This document shows, in pieces, positions 1-12,216 of a stretch of DNA of 64,000 nt. Each line of letters starts with the position of its first letter. Position 1 is the stretch's first letter. A program made the position numbers and the translations under genes. Source of the stretch: Lyophyllum atratum (lineage: Eukaryota > Basidiomycota > Agaricomycetes > Agaricales > Lyophyllaceae). The DNA is taken from contig JACGCN010000001.1 of assembly GCA_014905825.1 (NCBI GenBank), positions 1,984,001 through 2,048,000 on the forward strand. The letters are read 5' to 3'. The notes under the pieces were generated by a model, which saw only the letters and a program-made list of their open reading frames with translations, did not search any database and had not been told where the DNA came from.

Positions 1-1714
1 CGCATCTATCACAGCAGAGTGCTCCACAACCAAGAAACCCTGAAGAGATACCATTAGCAGAATATGTAGCGGCAATGGGGATGGACGTTCCTCAACTGGC
101 TTTGTATTCACGCGTCTCGAAAGATTTGGAGGCCTGGATTGAGAAGAGCAAAGCCGATTTTGCTCAGGCGGAGGATGAAGCTGCAAAGATTACACCAGAG
201 CTGTTCACCGAGTATTCAAGAGCGGATGAGGAGGGTCAGGCTGAGCTCCTTGTAAGAGATCTCCCTGTTAAAGAGCGTTTGATACTAATGATTGCCCTCG
301 CCACAGCACCAACTCCAGCTGATACGGACCAACACGCGAGCACTGGCCAAATCAGATTGGTATGATTGGAAGTTGCAATGGTTGGAAGGCCTTCGCGTCA
401 CTGCCGATCAGACATTCAAATCCCTAGAACAGGTAGGCTACTAACCTTCTATTACCTTATGAAATGCTAAACGTACGTACCCCGACAGGATGCTAAGGTT
501 TTGGATACCATCAGAGCATCGGGAGACGAAATCATCCCCGCTCTGAAGCAGGAGTACGAAGAAATCATGCGGGAACTTGAGAAGGAAACGGCCGAAGTCG
601 CGGAAATAGAAGCGTGTGATCAAGAGTATCTCAACGAGCTGAAAGCCTCCATTGCTGAGCAGAAGTGTGATTTTTCTCTCCCTTTCGTATTACAGTACTG
701 ACCTGCATGCTTCAGCATCGAGGTTGAAGCCCTTCAAGCAGAAGTCGCGGAGAGCAAAGCGAAGCTTCTCTCGCTCGAAGAGCGACTCGAAGAAACCGAC
801 GCGCAAAAACGAGAAGCTAGAGTCGCTATTGATGACGCACAGCGAGTCTTGCATATCCAGAAGAATGGCACCCGCGCGGAGGTCTTCCGGCTGAAAGGTG
901 CGCGTTCTGTCCTCGCCCATAGGAATAAATCGCTGAAGGTGCTTCTCCACTAGACGAACTCGAATCTCTAGAAGATCTGCACATGTTCCGCGCAATCAAA
1001 GTCAACGCTGAGATGTTTGAGTACGTCTACGCATCGCTGTACGTGGTGTCTATTCCCTGCAAAAACTTTGTGCCACTCGTCAAGCGAGTCGATGTGACAA
1101 GAGTGGACAAAGCGAGGACGAAGGTCAAGGATAACTTCCCGCGCCTTAGCGACTTTCTATTACATATGGCCAAGGAGCAAATAGTACGGGGAGAGAATCG
1201 CACGACGCGTCAGGTATGCGTTATTTGCCTACTACAGGCAGGAATAGCAACTCACTAATTTCGATGCCATTCTAGATCATCCATCGTCTCAGCGATTATT
1301 GGTCTTCGTGCGCCCAGCTCAGAGCGCAGTTGAAGCTGCTTACAGTCAAATACCCCGTCGAAATCGAAGTCGTTAAAGGTTCTCGGGATGAGGCTCCGAG
1401 CTTCAAAGCCACAGTCATGGTCTTGTTCACTTCGGTGAAAGCCAAGGCCTTCGTCTCGTTCGTGTTTTCTGCGAAAACCTTCTGTTACTGGCCAGTGGCT
1501 ATCCGTTCACTGCGATGCGAGGTGGAAGTGGTGTATGGGAATGTTGAGTGAGTTGCCTTCGCTATGTCATGTTTATCTTCTCTAAAACTATCCAACTACC
1601 AGTCGTGACATCATCGCCAATGCGGTCACCGACAGGCTCAGCCAAGCTAGCCCTGAGGACAACTATGCCTGTCTCTTGGATGCATGCATCGAAGCCCAGG
1701 AAATTTATCATTAA
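1..1714 (+). CDS. spc7: Kinetochore protein Spc7/KNL1, C-terminal part (5' end outside window)
   Basis: Spc7/KNL1 is the scaffold subunit of the KMN network that links the Mis12 and Ndc80 complexes to spindle-checkpoint proteins. Reading starts in frame at base 3. Introns are at 252-306 (branch site TACTAATG), 433-488, and about 665-715, 895-950, 1213-1275 and 1548-1602; the stop is at 1712-1714. Spliced exons give the Spc7 signature KSDWYDWKLQWLEGL (about 349-393), then a long charged coiled coil (about 489-890). A C-terminal globular part follows, beginning DLHMFRAIKVNAEMFEYVYA, as expected for the RWD domains that bind Mis12. The last exon ends in EIYH. The N-terminal repeat half with PP1 and checkpoint motifs lies upstream of the window. 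The gene converges on the next gene, with 261 bp between the stops. Confidence 0.88.
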
Positions 1715-1975
1715 CCTTATTTGCTTATATATAGTTCTTGTAAACCACTTGTCGACTCTGTAATCTCATCCAGACTTTGTATAATCAACATATATTCCTT
1801 CCTGCGCATAATAAACAGTCGCAAGCTCGCCCGAGATGGAAGTATAATAAAACACTAGAAGTACAACATGTGGCGTGGGGGTGCATGGAGAGACGTTGTG
1901 GTCATGAAGGGAGGACTGAGCGATGTAAGTCAGAAAAGAGCATAAATAAACTGACGCAAGGGCACTTACTGTACA

Positions 1976-4030
1976 TTAATAGACAGGAGGGGATAACTGG
2001 CTCAGCTCGGCCAAAAGGAGCGACAAAACTTCTCTCTCTTCTCGCACGACATCGAGCTCCATCTCTGCCACTGCACGGACAGACGCCCACTCCGAAACCG
2101 CAACACGTGCAGAACATGCCGTCTCGGCTGAATCCAGTTGTGACTTGCAGGCCGCATCGTGCGTTGCTAGTGCAATCTTCTGCCCTTTGATGATAGCCTC
2201 CTCCACGGCCTGATCGCGTAGAGCCTGTGCTCGTCGTAGCTCATCCTCCAAGCCCATTGTATACATCGCTCGCTCCTCCTCAGCGCGTTCCCTGATCTCC
2301 AAGCTCCCTCGCATCTGCTCCTCCATATAAACTACCTGCTGCGTCAGCTCTTGCCCCTCCCGGCTCCGGGCCTCTTTCAAATTATGTATCTCCTCTTCCA
2401 TGGATTGCATTTGCATCAGTCGTTCCTTTGCGGTGTTCTCGGAAGCTGCCAATTGTAGCCGCAGAAGGGTTACGATCGCCGCGTCGACGGCAGGAATCTC
2501 TGAAGACATATCGTAACGATTCGAGTGATGGTGGTGGACTGCTGGTGAAGGAGTGACGTCCGGGAGCAGTACCTGCGAGATTGAGCCGTATCCCCCTGGT
2601 GAGCTCATCGCACTGAGGCAAGGGCTTTCCGGGACATCAAGATGACCAGTGCTTGGAGTTGGTGATACGGCGCCTGGACGAAATGGTGCAGGGAAATCTG
2701 AGAGCATAGTCTCAATCTCGTCCTCTCCCAGAGTCCTGGAAGCCTCGGTCGCCAGTTGTTCCCATGAAAGGATTGATCCTCGCGCTTGCTTCTCGCCACG
2801 CTGGTGCGGTGGTCGGAGGGATGAGGACGATGACTCTGCGTCAGGCGGGAGTGGTGAAAGGTACGACATGTTGGCCCGGGCGGGGAGGAAGTTGGCTCGT
2901 GTAGGGGTCTGAGGTGCAAGGCGTTTGCGGGTACGAGTGCTCTGTATCCTGGGCATTGCCGGCGTCGGCGCAGCGAGGGAAGCAACGGGGGCAAGTAGCA
3001 GCTCGACATCCTCGGTCTCGCTATCCTCACTATCGACTTCAGAAATATGGGACATGTTTCCAATTGCGGCAGGGCTGGGTGTTGGGGTTCCGCTTTTGGA
3101 AGCCATACGTGAATGACGAGCAAGAGGTGATTCATTGCGAGAGGGATGTGGGGAGGGACTGGCGTGAACGCTTTTCTCCTGGGCACTTCGTCGTACTGCA
3201 GCTATGTTCTTCAAACTTGGTGTCTTCGGGGTGCGGGGGGTAGGAGAGCCGGATGATGATGTTGATGATGAAGGGCGAGGGATTGCGGAGGCAGCAACCA
3301 AGCCAGAACCTGTCGTTTTCGCTACTTTTGTTGGACGACTAGGCGACGGTTTAGCGCTCGACGGTGCAGCTTTAGCTTTAGATGGAGTAGTTGGGGGAGT
3401 AGCGTTGACGGCGTTGGATAGATTGGCTTTCAATGCGGCTCGATGTGGAAGGGGGCTGATCGGGCGAGAGCCCTTCTCAGAGGGCGACACGAGAGCATCC
3501 GCTTTCTTCTGTGTATGTCTCTCTTCCTTCTCCTCATCAGAACTGCTAAACCGCCTGCGTGTACCTGTCATGGGCGAAGGTGGCTTTGCGTTGTCCATTA
3601 ATGCTGACCTGGGACGGTATTTCGGGAGCGCAGAATTAGCGGTCTTTGGACGGAGAGTAGAAACCCTGCCAGCCGAGTCCGTGGGCCTGGATGACTGTTC
3701 GTCCATGGATGCTCGTCCAGGCCCAACAGACACTCGCCTGCGAGTTACTGTCTTGGCCTCGGGTGTCGATACGCGCTTGACAGCTTGTGAAGGTGGTTTG
3801 GTGTCGCCCATTGAGGCTCGAGGAGCAGCTGGCTTCAAGGCAATTCCGCTGAGGCGACGAGAACTTGTGTCCTTCGTCTTGCGGGCACTTTTATCAGTGT
3901 CCCTGCTCTCCTTGTTGATCACATCTGCGAAAGCCTTGCCGGCAAGGCCCAAGGAGAGCCTAATAGAACTCCTTGTGGAAGGTTTGGATCGGGGGCTGCC
4001 ACCCACGGGGTTCTGAGTAGGTTTGCTCAT
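1976..4030 (-). CDS. Ser/Pro-rich protein with C-terminal coiled coil, function unknown
   Basis: A single-exon 684-codon reading frame; I do not recognise the family. Residues 1 to about 540 are rich in Ser, Pro, Arg, Lys and Thr and look disordered. They carry many SP/TP dipeptides and basic patches, so CDK-type phosphorylation is possible (inference). From about residue 530 to 670 the sequence becomes a heptad-rich helix (for example SMEEEIHNLKEA and GLEDELRRAQALRDQ), which is a clear coiled coil. Length, composition and layout would suit a cytoskeletal or spindle-associated adaptor, but no catalytic or known binding motif is visible. The start is an ATG at 4028-4030. The stop lies 210 bp downstream of the stop of ALG10 on the same strand, so the two genes are tandem. 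Confidence 0.75.
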   Translation of the reverse strand: MSKPTQNPVGGSPRSKPSTRSSIRLSLGLAGKAFADVINKESRDTDKSARKTKDTSSRRLSGIALKPAAPRASMGDTKPPSQAVKRVSTPEAKTVTRRRVSVGPGRASMDEQSSRPTDSAGRVSTLRPKTANSALPKYRPRSALMDNAKPPSPMTGTRRRFSSSDEEKEERHTQKKADALVSPSEKGSRPISPLPHRAALKANLSNAVNATPPTTPSKAKAAPSSAKPSPSRPTKVAKTTGSGLVAASAIPRPSSSTSSSGSPTPRTPKTPSLKNIAAVRRSAQEKSVHASPSPHPSRNESPLARHSRMASKSGTPTPSPAAIGNMSHISEVDSEDSETEDVELLLAPVASLAAPTPAMPRIQSTRTRKRLAPQTPTRANFLPARANMSYLSPLPPDAESSSSSLRPPHQRGEKQARGSILSWEQLATEASRTLGEDEIETMLSDFPAPFRPGAVSPTPSTGHLDVPESPCLSAMSSPGGYGSISQVLLPDVTPSPAVHHHHSNRYDMSSEIPAVDAAIVTLLRLQLAASENTAKERLMQMQSMEEEIHNLKEARSREGQELTQQVVYMEEQMRGSLEIRERAEEERAMYTMGLEDELRRAQALRDQAVEEAIIKGQKIALATHDAACKSQLDSAETACSARVAVSEWASVRAVAEMELDVVREEREVLSLLLAELSQLSPPVY

Positions 4031-4239
4031 GTTGGGAAGGCAAACTGTCTAGAATGGATAGAAATGATGATATGGTCGTTAATAGGGTCGTTAGAGGCGT
4101 TGCGCGTGTGGAGAAGGTGTTTCAGTTGCCAAGTGGCATAAATATCAACACAACCTGAACCAACTCAAGTCGCGACCGCTTCATTTGCGCTTGTTTGCCT
4201 CTGTCCTTGAAAGCCTCCATCCATTTCGATCTGCTAACT

Positions 4240-6054
4240 CTACCACATAAACCGTATGTCTCCCCGCGGTAGGTACAAGAATACTCCCATCGTCACGGCG
4301 TTGATCGCTGCGTACCATACGCCTTCCAAAGCGAGTGCCCATCCAGGCATGTCTACTACCTGTGATCTCAGAAGAATGTAGGGTATCAGAAAGTAACGTG
4401 GTTCTAGCAATGGGGTGGGGAGGAGTGTAGGGAGTACGAAAACGGGCAGGATTAATGTTTGAAGCAAGGTTTGCTCGCGGCCTGGAGCTCTGTTCAGCGA
4501 TCGTGAAGTGGAAGAGACAATATCACATACCGACACGCAAGAACCACGCCCACGCACAAGCAATATACACTGGAATTAAAATGTATGGGACAAGGGGATG
4601 GAACATGTAGATCCGACGCCACAAGTAGAATGTGTAATGTCGATTATCCGCCAGTAGGAACGGGTGGTGGATGCTGCAATAACGAAACCTTTAGTTCACA
4701 TCGTAGCTCAGATGACCTGTACTAACGTGAAGAGTTTGACCGTAACGGCCATTACGATCGATACCAGTGTGCTAACCAAGATCCGTCTATTGAAGAAGCG
4801 TGAGTACTCAGAAGGAAAACGAGGAAGAAGGGACATTACATTTTGCTTCCAAACATACGATACCGCACGTCTCGAAACAGACTGAGGGGACCGCCAGGGT
4901 CACTAATTAGTGCAGGCCATCCAAAGGCCGTTGTGAATGCAATGAAGTAATAGAGTTGGGGTATATGAAGAGCTGGTATGTGATTCGCCTTGTCACCTGC
5001 ACAGCGAAAGTCAGGAGACAGATCGAGACGAATTCTATCCGTGCGTACCCAAGACAATTCCGCCGTTCCATACAACAAAGCCCCCAAAAATGGCCAGCAC
5101 CAACGTGTAGGGCACTAGCGAGGGAAGAATTTCTACTAAGACGGAAGGAGCACTCAATACTGATCGTACCAAGTCCCCTGAAACAAGTGTCAGAAGCATA
5201 CCAATACGAAAAAAAACATCTTCAAGCTCATACCAGGGCCGGCAGCAAGTGCAGGAGGGTCATGGAGCTTCTTCGGCGGCGAGGCACCCGGTGCTGCACG
5301 TCTAAAGCGCAGGTACATGAGCTGGCTCGAGGCATATGCATACAAAAGCCAGATCACATTAGTTTGGCGGAACGTGCAGCTGATCAGGCCCAACTACCCG
5401 TGCTCTAAATTATCACCCCGGTCGGATGGAAGAAGCAGACTGAGACGAGACGCACCAGGGCAGCGAGCCAGTGCCGATCCTGCGACGCGGCTACTACGGT
5501 CCACACGACGAAAACGAGACTCGGAGCTTCCGTGTAATAGAGGAAGCCGAAGAACCACGCAATGGGGAATGCACCCAGGATCATAGCTTCTATGGATGGA
5601 GAGAGAAGCGAGGACCGGGGTCGTATTCGTTTATGAAAACACAGGAGGTGCGTCAAGACAGGAGGAAGTGATAACAGTGCCAGCATTGTCGTGAGCCTCA
5701 TCATAGGCAAAGTACATTTGAACATGAATACGCGCTTCAGCAACAAGCTCATCACGTATCTAACGCACATTCGAGAGTCGGGCTAGTTTCAGCAGGATCA
5801 GACTTGGACCACTCACAGGCCTGGTGGAGTTGTTATTTTTGGATCCCATGTTGAGAATTCTCCGCGACAGTATGCTTGGGCTTGCGGTATATGGAAGGGT
5901 TCGTCCTTGTGTGCCAGCATGTCATTTTGCGACCTTTAAATGCAAACAACACTGCAACGCGTACCATGTAAGGCTCGTCCACAATGACATTCAGTTCTTT
6001 CAGGACTGTTATACATGCCCCACAGAATACGAGGTAATAGATGGCCTCAGTCAT
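4240..6054 (-). CDS. ALG10: Dolichyl-phosphoglucose alpha-1,2-glucosyltransferase (ALG10/DIE2)
   Basis: ALG10 adds the last (third) glucose to the dolichol-linked N-glycan precursor on the lumenal side of the ER, using dolichyl-phosphoglucose. The start at 6054 ([10 protein letters not shown]) was chosen because it leads directly into [14 protein letters not shown]. The next exon supplies the family hallmark [13 protein letters not shown] and the motif [11 protein letters not shown] (about 5825-5888). Later exons give [75 protein letters not shown] and, near the end, [13 protein letters not shown]. These are all typical of this multi-pass membrane GT59 family. At least seven short introns are needed; one is about 5763-5816, another ends at the CTTCTGACACTTGTTTCAG acceptor near 5180. 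The frame is intact throughout, so the gene looks functional. Confidence 0.93.
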
Positions 6055-6253
6055 GCCAGAGAGGGTACTCTCGGTTTTGGGACAAGAGGAAATGCAACCA
6101 ATCACGGACTTCCACTGAATGATCAGTGAGCACGAAGATAAGATTAGATTCTCATTCTATTTTCGATCCGGGACTTTATCGCAGGTATGTATCACTATCG
6201 TACAAATACAGGTTTACATTGCATTTAACTGAAGATGTTTTTCATATCATCAC

Positions 6254-7625
6254 TCAAGAGGTGAGGTCGAGGACCCCTGGCCCGATAGGCCTCTCAGCCT
6301 GGGGAGTGATACGAGCACCATGACGCCGTTCAAGGGAGTTCTTATAGTCGACGATAGCGGACTATTTCATGCAAATGAGTTCGAGCAAGGTAAGAGACAG
6401 AGGGATGGCGCACATGGGCGGTGATCCTGTTGTCCCACAGCACAACAGTGTTAGGTTGCCACTTGACCCGGGCTTGGTTATCACCACTTTTGTCAATATG
6501 GTCGTACAAGAACTTCAGGATATTCTCTGATAGACTATCTTAGTTCTGTGATATTCGCAAGACCTTGAACGATACTAACCTGACTCCTCGCGCTTGAGGC
6601 CCACGATGCGACGCGTGAATTGCTTGTTGACGTAGAGAGCTTCCTCGCCCGTTACAGGATGCCTCCTCACAACAGGGTGTATGTTCTCCACCGGCTCACG
6701 ACGGACGATTCCACCTCGGCGACCAGAGCGCGAAAAATCTGCCTGCTCCACACCGGAATGCACAGCCTTCAAAGTGCGCAAGAAGGCGATGAACTGGGGA
6801 GACAGTTTCTTCAAGGTCGACACTTGGGAGGTGAAGAGGGTGTCGCCACCAGTCGTGGGCTGTGACAGCAGGAAGAAGGTGGTTAGGCCAGGGGGTTGGA
6901 GCTCATAGGAGACATCGGAGTGCCAGACGGTGGAGGTGATACTATCATCAACTTCGAAGTTGAACGTCGAGTTTGCGTCCCTTGGATCTCTGGTCAGAAA
7001 GTGGACTTGTTCCCCCAGATTCATTCAATGCCATACCTGTACACCAGATGGATCTCCGGATAGCCTTCGGGATGGCCGGACGTAGGATGAATGTGAAGTC
7101 TACGATGCAAGAGCCTTAGCTAGGCGCTATCCGGCAAAGTGGTTCCTACCGTCCGAAGTGCCTTCCCCAAGCCTTGTAGTACTCTGGGCCTCGGTCGATG
7201 AAGTCTTGCTGATCCCTGAAGACCACCAGTCCCCTTCGAGCGACCTAGTACAAAGGATACTTAGACATGGAATGGCAAAAATGGAAACTGCGTATCACTT
7301 CAAGCGCAAGTTGGTCTCGTGAATTATCGTCCAATTCTGTGAGATTTACGCCATGTACCTCACTGCCAAGATTCGGCGTCAATTGCACAACAGTTGCGGC
7401 GTCCAGAAACGATCGAGGATTCGGGTGACTCAAGGCACGCTGGCCAGGATCGACATGCTCAAACGGGGTCAAGGGAGGGTAGTGATCCTGCGAGAAGTAT
7501 GGGAGGAGGTGAGCATAGCGGTAAGGCTCTGGTTGCTCCCTCTTTTGGTCTTCCTGTTCGGCGGGGCGAAGAGTCAGGGTAGCAGATACAGATTGCGCGA
7601 GTTCAGTCGTCGTAGTAGTGGACAT
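6254..7625 (-). CDS. TauD/TfdA-family 2-oxoglutarate-dependent dioxygenase
   Basis: A non-haem Fe(II)/2-oxoglutarate dioxygenase of the TauD family; fungal members oxidise taurine and other sulfonates (JLP1 type) or related substrates. The start is at 7625 (MSTTTTTELAQS). Exons joined at the splice sites seen give RRGLVVFRDQQDFIDRGPEYY, then LHIHPTSGHPEGYPEIHLVY. The metal-binding HxD follows in STVWHSDVSYE, then TTFFLLSQPTTGGDTLF, the distal His in LWDNRITAH, and the 2-oxoglutarate Arg region RHGARITPQAERP. About 400 residues, with introns near 7246-7300, 7091-7150, 7022-7070, 6540-6580 and 6348-6395. All iron-binding residues are present and no frame break is seen. The substrate cannot be read from the sequence. 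It is divergent from an oligopeptide transporter 1.2 kb away. Confidence 0.9.
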
Positions 7626-8809
7626 TTCGTGGAGTGTGGATGCGGTGAGAGTGAGGATTCTTACTCATCAAGAGCCTTCCTCTAAATGGTGTCGTGTCGG
7701 GAGAAATACACCATCTAGGGCCCGTAATACGCCATACATCGGAATCCCGACTTACATAGTTGGTCAGAAGGCTATAGTGAGAATCTGGGAGCTTGCATGT
7801 GCGCATGATTTGATACATCAGGATTGCGACAGGGCTTAGCAATGTTCGTGCTCGCGGACCGGAATGTCCGTTTCTCGAGTTACTGCAAGTGACATTCCCA
7901 TGGGCTGTAGCGGCCAACGCCTTTGAAACCAGCATCCATCGCAAGAAAGGACCAAGCCAAGTGCCCATGTCATAGAAGATAGGTAGCCCAAAGTTAACAT
8001 GATTTGCATCGTAGATGAGATCCGCTGGGCCTGGAGTCGAAGACTGACCCTGGAAAGTGCTTGCTTGACAGAGGTCTTCGGGACACTTATTTTCAGGATG
8101 GGAGACTGGGTAATTATACTTAGGCAGAACAGCCATGCGTCGGGTGGTCCGGTGTCGAGGTGTTGGGCTGAACATGGATTACGTCATCTGAGGGTTAAGA
8201 TAAGATGGGACAGCAGATCGGATCGGGCAAAAGAACAAAAGAGAGTGTCTTGTGATCAGCAGTGTCTTCCCAGATGACCGACATACAATAACGACAATAA
8301 GCTCGGCCTGCACTTCATTCCACGTCCATCAGAGTCATCTCTACTTCTCTATTCCTTTTCTGGGCGCACCGCCTCGTGAATGCTCTCCACTGCTGCACTC
8401 CCCTCGTTAGTTCTGCTGGAAATTGCTGAAAGAAACTTGCTCCATGCCACAGGATGTTCCAAGCAGCTCAAAGAAGCGCTGGACCATCTCGGACAGTGCA
8501 AAGATGACAGGCTCAGGCACTGTTGTGTGTACGCACCGCCCCTGATCCTGGTTCTCAGCCGTCGGATTTTTGTCCGGAAAGGGCAACGGGACACTATTGT
8601 CCTAATTGTCTCGGTCGAACCCTGCTTTTCCGCTACCGGCTTCTAACTGATAGCGCATGGAAAGCATAACCTATTATCTATGACCCTAAGCGGTCCTCAT
8701 ACATAAGAGGTCAGAACCCGCTCCACTTTCCTCACCCGTCTCTTCCCCCGCCGTGGTCCCCCACCCAACACCCTCTCCATTGCCATACCTGCTTCAGTCA
8801 GTACTTGCC
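7626..8809. other. Intergenic region between the dioxygenase and the OPT transporter
   Basis: About 1.2 kb separating two divergent genes, so it holds both promoters. A 190-codon minus-strand open frame (7603-8175) overlaps the dioxygenase start and resembles no family; I do not treat it as a gene. The last 100 bases before the transporter ATG are pyrimidine-rich, as is common for fungal 5' leaders. Confidence 0.5.
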
Positions 8810-11670
8810 ATGGAGGAGACCTATACCAGCGGTGCGACCGAACATGCCTCCGTCCCATCCTACCGTCCCCGTCAGGTGCCCGACGTGCCCGAGGACGTCG
8901 ACTTCATGATGGAACACTTGAACGATCCCAACTTCGATCTCAAAAAGCCACGCTCTGTTCGCTCTGTGGGCGACTTCAAATCTAAGGAGGCAAAAGCATC
9001 CTACGCGGCCTCCGAAGATGCGGACTCCCATTATGAGTCCGATAGGTACTCTACTTCGCGTGCTGAGTCCAGGAACTCAACAGCTATCGAATTCGACGAG
9101 TACGTTTGATGATTTTCTCGTTGGCTCCATCGTCTTATGCTCCCACAGTGAATCCCCGTATCCCGAAGTTCGTGCTGCTGTCGCTAGTGTCGATGATCCT
9201 CTCATGCCCGTGAATACTTTCCGAATGTGAGTTTACACGAAGCATATTTCCTCGATTCCCTTCTAATCCATTCATCTTAAGGTGGTTCCTTGGTCTGTTC
9301 TTCACCATTGCGGTTTCTGGGACGAATCAGCTTTTCTCGCTGCGGTGTAAGTTTTCACTCTATCCAGTCCTTTGGTCCAATCCTGACTCGTATTCTAGAC
9401 CCCTCCGTCTTTATAACTGGCATCGTCGCACAGCTGCTCGCTCTGCCTCTGGGCAAGGGCTTGGAGCTCATTCTCCCTACTACCCGCTTCAACACGCTCG
9501 GCTATGTATGGTCGTTCAACCCTGGCCCCTTCTCTATCAAGGAGCATGTCTGCATCACAGTCATGGCCAACGTTGTCGTTGCAGGTGCCTACGCCACGGA
9601 CATCATCATCACGCAGAAAATCTTCTACGGCCAACAGTTGTCCTACGCCTACCAGATCCTCCTCGTTCTCTCCACCCAGATCATCGGCTTTTCCTTCGGC
9701 GGCCTCCTCCGCCAGTTCGTCGTGTGGCCCTCGAGCATGATCTGGCCCGGTGCGCTCGTCAATTCCGCCCTCTTCAACACCCTCCACCGTAACTTTGGAA
9801 AGAGCGACCGCGGCCACATGCCTCGCGAGCGCTTCTTCCTCATCGCAATGGTATGCAGCTTTGTGTGGTTCTGGGTTCCCGGATACCTCTTCACGGCGCT
9901 GAGTGTTTTCAACTGGGCCTGTTGGATTGCACCCAACAACCTCGTTGTCAACACCCTCTTCGGTACCAGCAGTGGCTTGGGTATGGGAATTCTCACATTC
10001 GATTGGTCGATGATCTCGTACATCGGCAGCCCGTTGGTTACTCCCGTACGTTTTTCTGTTACTGCTTTGCACCGATTCAAACTGACACGCGCGATCTTCC
10101 ATAGTGGTGGTCTGAGGCCAACACAGTTGGAGCATTCGTTATCGTCTTCTGGATTATTGCTCCCATCATTTATTGTACGCTTTTTCCTGCTTTGATCATC
10201 CTTGCGATCTAACCTTGTCTTGCAGTCACCAATACATGGGACACCGCCTTCCTCCCTATCTCGTCGTACTTCTCGTTCGATAACACAGGCAACCGATACG
10301 ATCCTCGCGCTGTTGTTACTCCCGACGGCTTCTTCGACGAGCAGGCATATGCGGCTTACTCTCCTCTGCTTATGTCCGCAACCTTAGCCATCGCATACGG
10401 TGTCGCCTTCGCCGCCTTCGTTGCCGTCTTTGTTCACACCTTCTGTATGTCTTTATCCTCTCCCTGGTGATGTACCTCTGACATCCCTTTCTGACAGTGT
10501 GGTTCCGCCGCGACATTGTGCGCAGATTCCGAAGCAGCCTAAAGGACGAGCGTGACGTTCACTCTCGCCTGATGCTCCACTATCCCGAAGTTCCTATGTG
10601 GTGGTTCGGCAGCCTCTTCGTCGTCTGCTTTATCGTGCTGCTGGTCACGGTATCCGTCTTCCCGACACAACTCCCCGCTTGGGCCGCATTGGTCGCTATC
10701 ATCCTCTCTGCAATCCTAGCCCTCCCAGTTGCCATGTTGCAGGCTATCACCAATCAGCAAGTCCCCACCCAGGTTATGTACGAGCTCATCGCGGGCTACA
10801 TCCTTCCCGGCCGTCCTATCGCCAACATGATCTTCAAAGTTATCGGTTACATTGGCACTGCCCAGGCTGTGACCTTTGCGGGAGATATGAAGCTCGGCCA
10901 TTACATGAAGATTCCTCCTCGCATGATGTTCTCAGTCCAGCTCGTCGCGGCCTTCGTCAGCTGCTTCGTCGTGATCTTCGTTCAAGACTGGATGCTTCAC
11001 AACATTGAGGATGTCTGCACAAGAACGCAGGTGAATGGCTTCGTCTGCCCTTCGTCAAACACCTTCGCCACCGCCTCCTTGATTTGGGGTGGAATCGGCC
11101 CTCAGCGCCTGTTCAGCCCTGGTGCTCCGTGAGTTCTTCAGTTCCGTTGCCTTGATCAAACACTCATCTTCCAATGCCAGGTACTCTGCCCTCATGTGGT
11201 TCTTCGCTGTCGGTGGTCTTGCCCCAATCCCATTGTACTTCCTGTCCCGCCGCTATCCCCTCTCATTCTGGAGATACATCAACATCCCAGTATGCTTCGC
11301 CGGCCTCAGTGCGCTGCCTCCTGCAAATGGCATCAACTATGCGTCGTGGGGCATCGTCGGCTTCGTGTTCAACTACTTCATCCGTCGGTACCACTTCAGG
11401 TGGTGGATGCGCTATAACTATATCCTTTCGGCTGCTCTCGACGCTGGCGTCGTGATCGCGTTGATTGTCATTTTCTTCGCCATCCAATACCCAACTGGTG
11501 CTGAGATTACCTGGTGGGGCAACACGTGAGTATAGCATTATTCTGCCGCCTCTGACATAGATGCTAATGACTATCTTTGTAGTGTGTGGATAGATACTGC
11601 AGATACAATGGGCATCCCGTTCCGCACACTTGGGCCGGAGGACACCATCGGACCGAAGGTCTGGTCGTGA
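8810..11670 (+). CDS. OPT-family oligopeptide transporter
   Basis: A proton-coupled oligopeptide/glutathione transporter of the OPT (PT clade) family at the plasma membrane. The ATG at 8810 lies in a good context (gccATGg) and starts MEETYTSGAT; the in-frame codon at 8753 would add a proline-rich leader unlike the family. After a soluble, Ser-rich N-terminus of about 110 residues come the PYPEVRAAV entry motif, the family signature NPGPFSIKEHV (near 9522-9555), many hydrophobic spans, and KIPPRMMFSVQ (near 10907), all diagnostic of OPTs. The tail ends GPEDTIGPKVWS. Introns are at about 9099-9148, 9227-9281, 9347-9399, 10046-10104, 10174-10225, 10444-10497, 11129-11180 and 11526-11581. The frame is intact, about 800 residues. 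Peptide or siderophore specificity cannot be told. Confidence 0.93.
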
Positions 11671-12216
11671 TTGCTCTCCTTCTTATAATCTTTCTCCACA
11701 AAGGGCGGGCCACTGGTAGAGACTCTTTCTTCTGATCATGACTGACGACCCATCATACCACTGTATCACATACGACTTCATTCATTTCCTTCAATATTTG
11801 GCATGACCTGACTTATTACCTTCAATTTTCGGCGCAATCCCCTATCATCACCCCTCATCATCGGCCTAGGGCCTATACATAGTACATATACGACCTGTAT
11901 ATTAAAATGACTGCAATGACGCATACCATGATTGAACACTCCCTTCAAGGCGAGCTAAGCCAAGTATTAGAAAGACTCTTTTTACGGCTGGCGCTTGTGG
12001 GCTGCCTATGAGAAGCGTGGATGTTTGCAACGCTTTTGTGAATGGATCTGCCCGTAACCATAGACAGTAGGTGAAAAGGGAACAGAACGATGGTCCGGAG
12101 TTGGCCAAGAGCGTCGCAGGTCGACTATCAGTGCCTCATTTCCATGTTCAAGTCGACAAGACGCCTTCTCAGGATATATAATAGAACAAGATATGGAAAA
12201 CATCACAGCAACGGCT
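11671..12216. other. Convergent intergenic region
   Basis: 3' regions of the OPT transporter and PRP19. AT-rich runs are present but no gene-like reading frame. Confidence 0.5.

Noticed and set aside
3204..4016. 270-codon plus-strand open frame
   Set aside because: Antisense to the Ser/Pro-rich protein gene; arises from its codon bias.
7603..8175. 190-codon minus-strand open frame
   Set aside because: It overlaps the dioxygenase start on the same strand, has no family resemblance, odd composition and no splice or promoter support.
9395..10135. 246-codon minus-strand open frame
   Set aside because: Antisense shadow of the OPT transporter exon; charged, low-information sequence.
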